Assembly (NCBI GenBank): GCA_963783945.1
Contig: CAWAPS010000017.1
Coordinates: 1-15,946 of the forward strand
Source of the DNA: CAWAPS01 sp963783945
GTDB taxonomy: Bacteria; Actinomycetota; Acidimicrobiia; Acidimicrobiales; Palsa-688
Direction: 5' to 3'
DNA length: 15,946 nt
The notes beneath the pieces were generated by a model. It had not been told where the DNA came from, did no database searches, and saw only the letters and a list, made by a program, of their open reading frames with translations. A program made the position numbers and the translations under genes. Numbering within the stretch: position 1 is the first letter of the stretch; each line of letters begins with the position of its first letter. Of this stretch, positions 7,231-13,100 are shown in pieces.

Positions 7231-7337
7231 CGAACGGACGCTAAGAAGGGATGGGTATCCATGGCTTCGACACTGATCGAGCACGGGATTCGTCGTTCCC
7301 GGCGTTGTGGCCTGAAACGGACAGCTCGCTGTCGAGT

Positions 7338-7356
7338 TCCGCCGTCGGACGGCGGA
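7338..7356. repeat. Perfect short inverted repeat upstream of the MBL gene
   Basis: TCCGCCGT (7338-7345) and ACGGCGGA (7349-7356) form an eight-base stem with a CGG loop, about 127 bases before the chosen MBL start. It may be a transcript hairpin (terminator or leader element) or an operator. It lies in sequence that is also open in the MBL frame. Confidence 0.35.
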
Positions 7357-7482
7357 GCCCAGTCGGGTGCACCCTGTTCATGCTTGTCAATGCTCCAGCA
7401 GGCTGTGGTTTCCGGCAGCGGTGCACGGCTTGACGACGAAGTAAACAGGTACAACAGACTCCACCTTGATAGCGTTCGTCTC

Positions 7483-8391
7483 ATGCGAGTCGGGGAAGCC
7501 GAGCTGACCCCTGTACTGGAGCTCGAAGCAGGGCTCGTACCAGTGGCCGGGCTCTGCTATGGCTGGGATCCCGCCCTGGTGGAAGCCCAAGCAGAGTGGC
7601 TCTATCCGCGGCACGTGGACCCAGTGACGGGCATGGCTCGCCTGTCCCATCACAGCTGGCTGCTTCGTACCAGCGATCTCACGCTGCTCGTCGACCCCTG
7701 CATCGGCAACAGCAAACCGCGGCCGCTCCCACCCAACGAGTACTACAACATGCTGGACACGCCTTGGCTGGACCGGCTCGTAGCCGCGGGTGCACACCCA
7801 GACGAGATCGACCTCGTGGTGTGCACCCACCTGCACCCCGATCACTGTGGATGGAACACCCAGCTTGTCGACGGTCGGTGGACTCCGACCTTCCCGAACG
7901 CCCGCTACGTGCTGTCAGCTCCCGAGCTTTCGTTCTGGGAGACTTTCGCGAGAGACCCCGATCGGTTCCCAGAGTTTGCCTACAACCGCGGTGTCTTCGA
8001 GGACAGCGTCGTTCCCGTCGTGGAGGCCGGCTTGGTGGAGCTACTCGACGATGGCGACTCGCCAGCGCCCGGTGTCATCTTGATGGCGACCCCGGGCCAT
8101 ACCGCAGGACACTGGTCCGTCTGCTACGCCGACGAGCGGGACGGCGTGTGCTTCTCGGGAGACACGCTGCACAGCCCGGTGCACGTGTTGTACCCGGAAT
8201 GGAGCCTATTCCCAGCTCCCGGCTCGAACTACGACCATCAGGCAGCCGCGGCCTCCCGACGAGCAGTCCTCGACCATTGCGCGACGACCGGACATCTGCT
8301 TGCGCCCGCCCATTTCCAAGCACCCCATGCCTGCCGGATCGCGCACTCCGCCGATGGCCATTACCGCTTGTCCTGGACGACCGAGACCTGA
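7483..8391 (+). CDS. MBL-fold metallo-hydrolase
   Basis: This 302-residue metallo-beta-lactamase-fold enzyme probably hydrolyses a lactone, ester or thioester with a two-metal centre. With ATG 7483 as residue 1, the ligands are H116, H118, D120 and H121 in THLHPDHCGWN, H206 in TPGHTAGH, D227 in FSGDTLHS, and H277 in APAHFQ, so the whole HxHxDH-H-D-H set is present. A preceding SHHSWLLRTSDLTLLVDPCI is the usual first beta sheet. No signal peptide is seen, so it is cytoplasmic. The frame stays open upstream to 7195, and ATG 7261 with AAGAAGGG (7243-7250) is an alternative start. The extra 74 residues are Arg/Ser-rich and unlike the family, so 7483, where family-like sequence begins (MRVGEAELTPVLELE), is preferred despite a weak ribosome site. 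It stands alone between two degraded stretches. Confidence 0.88.
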   Translation: MRVGEAELTPVLELEAGLVPVAGLCYGWDPALVEAQAEWLYPRHVDPVTGMARLSHHSWLLRTSDLTLLVDPCIGNSKPRPLPPNEYYNMLDTPWLDRLVAAGAHPDEIDLVVCTHLHPDHCGWNTQLVDGRWTPTFPNARYVLSAPELSFWETFARDPDRFPEFAYNRGVFEDSVVPVVEAGLVELLDDGDSPAPGVILMATPGHTAGHWSVCYADERDGVCFSGDTLHSPVHVLYPEWSLFPAPGSNYDHQAAAASRRAVLDHCATTGHLLAPAHFQAPHACRIAHSADGHYRLSWTTET

Positions 8392-8416
8392 GTGCTGACT
8401 TGTCGGACGGACTTCA

Positions 8417-8720
8417 ATGAACTCAAGACTGGTGCTCGATCGCCTTCCAAGGGATATCGAACCGTTCCTTTGGAGTTTGACTGACGACGATCCCCTCAGC
8501 GACATCTTCTCTGTCTGGTTCGGCGAGTACGGCTCCGACTAGTACGGGCGCCAACTCAGTGCTCTGGCCGAGCAACACGGGAGCACCATGGAGATCGCTC
8601 CCTGAAAGACCCTCGCACTTCCGACCGCGTCTCTTCGATCATGATCACCGGGCGAGAGATCGGCTACTCCGGCCTCGACGGAACCCACCGCTTCGTCGTC
8701 GTCGATCCAAGCAACCCGAA
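8417..8720 (+). pseudogene. Degraded reading frame of unknown family
   Basis: ATG 8417 opens a 41-codon frame (8417-8542) reading MNSRLVLDRLPRDIEPFLWS, then LTDDDPLSDIFSVWFGEYGSD, ending at TAG 8540-8542. Past the TAG the same frame continues sensibly (YGRQLSALAEQHGSTMEIAP) to a TGA near 8602. In the next frame, from about 8605, it continues as KDPRTSDRVSSIMITGREIG and YSGLDGTHRFVVVDPSN. The three pieces read like one protein broken by a nonsense codon and a frameshift. I do not recognise the family. It begins 25 bases after the MBL stop, so it may once have been co-transcribed with it. Confidence 0.35.
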
Positions 8721-9503
8721 GACCTCCGCCTCACATGGAACGAACGCGCCGTGTGCGGTGACATATCTTCTATTGCCAGTGACGAACGCCGCAGGCCGAA
8801 TGAACTCGCTCAAGTCTGGACGACAAAGCTGCGCTCAACTTAGTAGGTGGCGCCGGGAAGACGGTACGCCGCTTCCGGCATACGCGAGAGTGATCCTCCT
8901 CGAGAGTGGCTCAAACGGTCCCCACCGACCCTGTTCCACTTATCACGATACCGATCTAAAACCACAGCCTCAGGCCTATTTCGTCGCTCCCGGCTGGAGC
9001 GCCAGCCACCGTCAGCCGCTAGCTTCCAAGGGTCCTTCATCGTGCAGTCGACACGACCGACTGGTAACTCCCGGACCCCTTCCCAAGTTCGTCCCAGCGT
9101 TTCGCAGTGACCCGATCGTCCCCTCAATGATTTTGGCAGCCCAGATTGAACTGCTCCACGAGCAGAGAATCAGTTCAACCGCGTGGGCGATTCTGTCAAC
9201 GGCGCCTGGAAACTGGGACTCCCTTGCGGCAGGCCTCAAAATCCGCCTGCCGAGAGGGGGCGAGTATTCACGTGCCGTCGACAGATTCCTGCCGAAACGC
9301 GGCCCCGCTTGTCAGGGCAGAAAGCTACCGGGGTCTGCACGGCCGGCCCGCGGTCGCGCGGACGACTGCACCCCAGAGCACCTGTGCCAACTGGCTAAAC
9401 CAGTCAAGCGGTTCTCCTAGGTCGTGGACCACGTCTACTTCGCCCTGACGATTTCTCTCCCGGAGGACGCCTGGGAACAACGTGTTTGCCCTGATCCAGG
9501 GCC
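8721..9503. other. About 780 bases with no supportable gene
   Basis: A 259-codon rightward frame (8641-9420) crosses this stretch, but its composition (many Ser, Pro and Arg, no hydrophobic core pattern) is that of a chance frame. A leftward 68-codon frame (9531-9325, GTG start, no ribosome site) has a more protein-like segment, GEVDVVHDLGEPLDWFSQLA. It lies downstream of the alcohol dehydrogenase in the same direction, so it could be another remnant. No family is recognised. The region looks like decayed gene sequence. Confidence 0.35.
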
Positions 9504-9543
9504 ACAACCACAGGTTGTCACCGACAACCACGGGTTGTCACCG
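9504..9543. repeat. Tandem 20-base repeat, each unit carrying a palindrome
   Basis: ACAACCACAGGTTGTCACCG (9504-9523) is followed directly by the same sequence with one change (A to G at the ninth base, 9524-9543). Each unit contains ACAACC-N3-GGTTGT, and the junction gives GGTTGT-CACCG-ACAACC. The 20-base period would put the two palindromes about two helical turns apart, as paired operators often are. It lies about 105 bases past the 3' end of the alcohol dehydrogenase gene. It could be a regulator-binding pair, an iteron-like element or a hairpin. Confidence 0.7.
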
Positions 9544-9648
9544 TTCCGTTGCACTAAAGATGCCCGACACCCTATGGCCGCATAACTCACAACGAGTTCC
9601 CGGAGAGGCCGCTCGGCCCCAGGTGATTCGCGCAGGAACTCCAGGTGT

Positions 9649-10710
9649 TCACACGAGACGGACGCTGACCCTGACGGCATCTCGACCCGAAATCTTGCGC
9701 TCCATGAGGTCGAATGCCTCCCCGACATCTTCCAAGGCAAAGACCTCGCCGAGAAGGGCGCCCGTCGGCACCTTCCCTTCCCAGATGAGGTCCACTGCTC
9801 CCTTTGCATGATCTCCGGGAATACCGGGCATGATGGTGATACCTCGTAGCGGGATCCAATCGCTGATGAATCCCTCGACAGGCTTGCGGTCCTTAACGCC
9901 GCCGATAACGACCTTGCCGCCGCGGCGGACCATCTCCATCGCTTGCACGACTGTCTTGGTCGTACCCGCAGCGGCGTCAATAACGACGTCCGCGCCTTTG
10001 CCATTCGTCATCTCGAGCACCATCTCCACCGGATCCTCAGCGTCGACATCAACGGTCAACTCCGCTCCCAGCTGGCGGGCGGCATCAAGACGGAAGCTGT
10101 CGGCCGACGTTCCGGTGACTCCAATCCTCTCGGCTCCGTTGGCGTGTGCGGCGACGATGGAGGCCAGACCAAGGTGGCCGGGGCCGAGCACGACAACGGT
10201 ATCGCCCACCGCTACCGGCGCGGCCCAGCCGAGCGCGATCGAAAGCGGCTCCCACACCGTGAGCTCTGTCGCCGGCACCTCGAGTGGGAGTCGGATCACC
10301 CCACTGCCCGGCAGCAACTCCATGTAGTCGGCGAATCCGCCATACAGGCCTGACCCCTCGTCGATCGAGTAATCGTGACCATATATCCTCGTCTTGTTCT
10401 CGTGAGTCGTCCGACCGGAGCGGACGGCGACCCGGTCGCCTTCTTCGACGCCCAGCGCATCTGCTGATCCGTCACCGAGCTGCTCTATGCGGCCAACGAC
10501 TTCGTGCCCGGGGATGGTCGGGAACTCGCCCCCCCATGGCGTATGGACGATCCCGTTGAGGTTGTCCGTGTCGCTGTGACACATACCTACAGCCTCGACC
10601 CGCAATATCGCCCCGCCTGGAAGCGGAGCATCCGGAACCGGGAAGTCGCGAATCTCCCAGCGACCATCGCCGAGTAAAACGAGGGCACGGCTCGCTCTCC
10701 CGATGCTCAT
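9649..10710 (-). CDS. Zinc-dependent alcohol dehydrogenase (MDR superfamily)
   Basis: This 353-residue NAD(P)-dependent dehydrogenase would oxidise an alcohol. Counting from ATG 10710, catalytic zinc ligands are C44 (GMCHSD), H69 with E70 (PGHEVVG), and E154 (WEPLS). The Rossmann motif VVVLGPGHLG has its glycines at 176, 178 and 181. The lobe around residues 97-120, where many alcohol dehydrogenases have four cysteines for a structural zinc, has none here (RSGRTTHENKTRIYGHDYS), so only the catalytic zinc is expected. The frame is open upstream to 10863. ATG 10710 is chosen because GGAAG lies about seven bases before it and the family begins there (RALVLLGDGRWEIRDFPVPD). The stop of an upstream frame overlaps this ATG as ATGA. 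It is intact, unlike the MDR remnant at 6530-7066, which belongs to a different MDR branch. Confidence 0.9.
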   Translation of the reverse strand: MSIGRASRALVLLGDGRWEIRDFPVPDAPLPGGAILRVEAVGMCHSDTDNLNGIVHTPWGGEFPTIPGHEVVGRIEQLGDGSADALGVEEGDRVAVRSGRTTHENKTRIYGHDYSIDEGSGLYGGFADYMELLPGSGVIRLPLEVPATELTVWEPLSIALGWAAPVAVGDTVVVLGPGHLGLASIVAAHANGAERIGVTGTSADSFRLDAARQLGAELTVDVDAEDPVEMVLEMTNGKGADVVIDAAAGTTKTVVQAMEMVRRGGKVVIGGVKDRKPVEGFISDWIPLRGITIMPGIPGDHAKGAVDLIWEGKVPTGALLGEVFALEDVGEAFDLMERKISGRDAVRVSVRLV

Positions 10711-10964
10711 TTCTTTGCTTCCATCTCCGGGACGGGACACCACAGCTTCATCACACTCAAACTGTAGCTCCCCAATGCTTCGGGTAAGGTGGCGATCAAG
10801 CGATCCCGGACGTTCCGTCCCACTTGCGGGTGCTCGTCGCGTCCGGCGAGTGATTGGACCCAACCTAAAGTTCCGCTCCTGGACGCACCTCCGGTTCGCT
10901 CTCGCGGCCGACCTTCCCCACAGCGCCCGGAGTGATGCACGCCAGCCCCTGCACGATGTGGCAA
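10707..10964 (-). CDS. Unidentified short ORF overlapping the alcohol dehydrogenase start
   Basis: This leftward frame of at most 85 codons (TTG start) ends at a TGA that shares four bases (ATGA) with the dehydrogenase start, a typical sign of translational coupling. Its last 50 residues look protein-like: GWVQSLAGRDEHPQVGRNVR, then DRLIATLPEALGSYSLSVMK and LWCPVPEMEAKK. The first 30 residues are Arg/Gly-rich and probably not coding. It could be a small protein or the 3' end of a decayed gene that once preceded the dehydrogenase in an operon. I do not recognise a family. Confidence 0.35.
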   Translation of the reverse strand: MPHRAGAGVHHSGRCGEGRPRERTGGASRSGTLGWVQSLAGRDEHPQVGRNVRDRLIATLPEALGSYSLSVMKLWCPVPEMEAKK

Positions 10965-11037
10965 TTAACGGGTCACAGCGTCAGCCCCTAGTCGGGCCCG
11001 GTAAGCCGACCCTGGGGAAGACCGACGCCCCGAGAGC

Positions 11038-11202
11038 CTAGGCGTGAGATGGCGCTCCAGCGAAGGCCCGCTCATCCGCCCTATTGGCGATCGCCCCGGC
11101 AGCCAGCGTCAACATCTCAAACATCACCTGGACCAGGTGCCCGTTGATCGCGCCTGAGGCGTTGACGGTCTTCACCGACGACTCGTACCCTTCGTACGCC
11201 AC
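11038..11202 (-). pseudogene. C-terminal tail of an unidentified gene, or a 54-residue ORF
   Basis: A leftward frame ending at TAG 11040-11038 reads VAYEGYESSVKTVNASGAIN, GHLVQVMFEMLTLAAGAIAN and RADERAFAGAPSHA. The middle is an amphipathic helix-like segment of good quality, and codons end mostly in G or C. A GTG at 11202 could start it, but there is no ribosome site, and the frame meets a stop about 20 codons farther upstream. It lies just past the VOC gene in the same direction. It is most likely the end of a gene whose front has been lost. Family unknown. Confidence 0.35.
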
Positions 11203-11305
11203 CGATCGATGCCGCGAGGGGTGTGCCAGAGCATGCGCACGGCAATCGGCCTACGGATCGATACTGCTTCCGACCAGGTGGCGCTGCCGGGGGAACTGGG
11301 CTAGA

Positions 11306-11755
11306 TCACGGCCCGGTAGCGGGGCTGTGCAAATCGGTGACCCGCAGCTCACCGCCGAGAAACTCGTGCAGCTGAATCGGGGTTCCGTCCGGGTCTGCGA
11401 TGAAGAAAAACTTCGAACGCGGGGTCAACACCACTGGGCACAAAGGCTTCATCCCGTTGGCCAATAACCGGGCGTAGGTCGCATCGACGTCCGAGACCGT
11501 CAAAGCGATCTTGGGACGGCCGAACTCCATCGGGTAGTAGGGATCGCGGACATCATGAGGCGTGCGGCCCGGGAACGGGCTGAAGAGTTCGAGCTGCACG
11601 TCGCCGACCCTGAGCCCAACCCGCCGCCAATCGTCGTGGCCGTCATCGAACAGCCGCTCAAACCCGAACAGATTGCCGTAGAACTCGAGAGAGGCCTCGA
11701 GATCTCTGACGGTGATCCCGACGTGTGAGAAGCACATCACGTTGATATCGGGCAC
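11306..11755 (-). CDS. VOC superfamily (glyoxalase-fold) protein
   Basis: This 149-residue single-chain vicinal oxygen chelate protein has two beta-alpha-beta-beta-beta modules (about 7-61 and 80-133). VOC enzymes include lactoylglutathione lyases, methylmalonyl-CoA epimerases and extradiol dioxygenases. With GTG 11755 as residue 1, metal-ligand positions are H11 (FSHVGI), Q54 or E56 (DVQLELF), and E131 (IQLHEF). The position that is usually a histidine at the start of the second module is K82 (RPKIALTV), so the metal site is altered. The frame opens at GTG 11764, which overlaps the SDR stop as GTGA. GTG 11755 is preferred because GGGAGG (complement of 11765-11770) lies about nine bases before it. 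Co-transcription with the SDR is nearly certain. A truncated relative lies at 7230-7102. The exact reaction cannot be inferred. Confidence 0.88.
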   Translation of the reverse strand: MPDINVMCFSHVGITVRDLEASLEFYGNLFGFERLFDDGHDDWRRVGLRVGDVQLELFSPFPGRTPHDVRDPYYPMEFGRPKIALTVSDVDATYARLLANGMKPLCPVVLTPRSKFFFIADPDGTPIQLHEFLGGELRVTDLHSPATGP

Positions 11756-11760
11756 AGTGC

Positions 11761-12600
11761 TCACCTCCCGGATACTGCGGCCAGTCCCCCGTCAACCAGG
11801 AGATCGATTCCACTGATGAAGGACGCTCGGTCCGATACGAGAAACTCGATAGCGTCCGCGATCTCGATCATCGTCCCCTCCCGAGCGAGCGGCGTCATCT
11901 CGACCATTTGCACCTTCTCGGGGTGAACGGCATAGCCGCTGGCGCCCTGCGGGCTGTTGATCAAGCCGGGCGACACTGACAGGATCCGCGCCCCCCGACG
12001 CCCCCACCCAAGGGCGTGACGGCGGCACATCCGGATGACCCCGAGCTTCGACAGTGAGTAAGCCGATCCTGCGGTGAGACCACCCTTCAATCCCCGCTCT
12101 ATCCGGCTCTGGAGATCGGCGGCCAAGGGGTCGTCCAGCTCGGTGACGACCTCGGTGGGTACGTCTGGGGTGGTGTGGCCCGCTAGGGAGGCGATGAATA
12201 CAGCGACGGATCCGGGAATCGCCAGATCGAAGAACGTGTCCGCCACTAACGCGGCTCCGAGGAGGTTCACCCTAAGGATGGTGGCAGCGTCCGCCTTGCT
12301 TGGCGACAGCCCCACCACGTGCAACAACGTCTTGATCTGACCGAGCTCCGCCGCTGCACCGGCCAGGGCCCGTACCGATCCCTTGTCGGTCACGTCGCAC
12401 GCCCGTCCGCATGCGTCATGGCCCTCCGCCCGCAGCGCACTCACGCTCCGCTCGACAAGTCCGCCATCGAGATCACAGATGAGGAGGCGATGAACCTCTC
12501 CGAGCCGGCGCGCGATCGCCATCGACAGGCCGCCAGCCCCGACTATCACAGCGAGCGGCTGTCCGGGCCGGACGTTGTTCCCCGTCGTCGTCATCGTCAC
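11761..12600 (-). CDS. Short-chain dehydrogenase/reductase (SDR)
   Basis: This 279-residue NAD(P)-dependent oxidoreductase would act on an alcohol or ketone group. Counting from GTG 12600, the cofactor loop is VIVGAGGLSMAIARRL at 18-33, which departs from the classical TGxxxGxG. The acidic D near ICDLDGG suggests NAD preference, VN in LRVNLLG is the structural asparagine, and the catalytic residues are S138 (FIASLAGH), Y181 and K185 (SAYSLSK). About 40 residues separate S138 and Y181, far more than the usual 12-13. This insertion is also seen in 3-alpha-hydroxysteroid dehydrogenase/carbonyl reductase-type SDRs. The frame is open to 12726, but AGGAGG lies five bases before GTG 12600 and eleven before ATG 12594, which fixes the start region. 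The VOC gene follows within a few bases. Confidence 0.9.
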   Translation of the reverse strand: MTMTTTGNNVRPGQPLAVIVGAGGLSMAIARRLGEVHRLLICDLDGGLVERSVSALRAEGHDACGRACDVTDKGSVRALAGAAAELGQIKTLLHVVGLSPSKADAATILRVNLLGAALVADTFFDLAIPGSVAVFIASLAGHTTPDVPTEVVTELDDPLAADLQSRIERGLKGGLTAGSAYSLSKLGVIRMCRRHALGWGRRGARILSVSPGLINSPQGASGYAVHPEKVQMVEMTPLAREGTMIEIADAIEFLVSDRASFISGIDLLVDGGLAAVSGR

Positions 12601-12799
12601 CAGGACCTCCTGGACGTCGGCTGTCATCGCGTGGACGGCTCGGCTTCTTGCCGGGGGCATATTCAGTCGCACCTCGGAGGGTAGCCGACGGGCGGCCGCA
12701 TGAACCAGTTGCCTCAAGGCGCCCATTTCCTACGCCGGACCGACGGAGCTCGCGGTTCCGAAGCACATTCCCGGGCAAGACGACGCTGCTGCCGAACAC

Positions 12800-12818
12800 G
12801 ACTGGTCGGTCACCAGTC
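12800..12818. promoter_or_regulatory. Perfect 19-base dyad upstream of the SDR-VOC operon
   Basis: GACTGGT (12800-12806) and ACCAGTC (12812-12818) are perfect arms around CGGTC, 200 bases before the SDR start. FadR-type regulators bind TGGT-N3-ACCA sites. This has the same half-sites with a five-base centre, so it is a candidate target for the tandem regulator, but the spacing does not match the known consensus. Confidence 0.45.
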
Positions 12819-12885
12819 CAGGCGCGCCTCGAGCGCTCGGGAGAAAGCATTCCGCCCGCTCGGGCAGAGAAATCCTCGTGGTTTG

Positions 12886-12900
12886 GCTTGAAAATCAAGC
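12886..12900. promoter_or_regulatory. Perfect 15-base dyad GCTTGA-AAA-TCAAGC
   Basis: Six-base arms GCTTGA (12886-12891) and TCAAGC (12895-12900) flank AAA. It lies between the amidohydrolase remnant and the SDR, 68 bases from the dyad at 12800-12818. It could be an operator, or a small hairpin in the leader of the SDR transcript. Confidence 0.4.
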
Positions 12901-12908
12901 TGGGCGGG

Positions 12909-13015
12909 TCCCTCTAGCTCGTCCACGTACGAAACCGGGTTCGCTAGGCCTCGGGATGCGAATAATCGGGGCCGAAGACCACCCGGTCGACTCCGAGGAC
13001 TTCTCGCCCTGCGTC
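12909..13015 (-). pseudogene. C-terminal remnant of an amidohydrolase gene
   Basis: Reading leftward from 13015 gives AGREVLGVDRVVFGPDYSHPE, and after a one-base shift at about 12950 it continues GLANPVSYVDELEG. This matches the end of the TIM-barrel amidohydrolase (Amidohydro_2) family, where a GxDRVLFGSDYPHPEGL stretch carries a metal-ligand Asp; here that is the D of GPDYSHPE. No upstream part of the gene is present, since the CoA-transferase gene ends at 13101. The final helix that normally follows cannot be read in one frame. It is therefore a non-functional leftover between two intact leftward genes. Confidence 0.65.
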
Positions 13016-13100
13016 AGGGGCTACAGGGCGGATTCGACGAGATCCGGGCGTACAAGCCGATCATTCCGGTTTCGCCACTCCGCTGATGGCTCCTCCGGAC

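Noticed and set aside
6500..7240. Insertion sequence as the cause of the rearrangement
   Set aside because: No transposase frame, terminal inverted repeats or target duplication could be seen around the broken genes.
7195..7482. N-terminal extension of the MBL hydrolase
   Set aside because: The frame is open but the residues are Arg/Ser-rich, overlap the VOC remnant on the other strand, and family-like sequence begins at 7483.
8641..9420. 259-codon rightward ORF as a single gene
   Set aside because: Only the first 25-30 residues look protein-like; the rest is Ser/Pro/Arg-rich without a hydrophobic core pattern or ribosome site.
9504..9543. CRISPR array
   Set aside because: There are only two directly adjacent copies with no spacers, and no cas genes.
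9607..9618. GGCCGCTCGGCC palindrome after the alcohol dehydrogenase as a terminator
   Set aside because: The two-base centre cannot form a proper loop and no T run follows.
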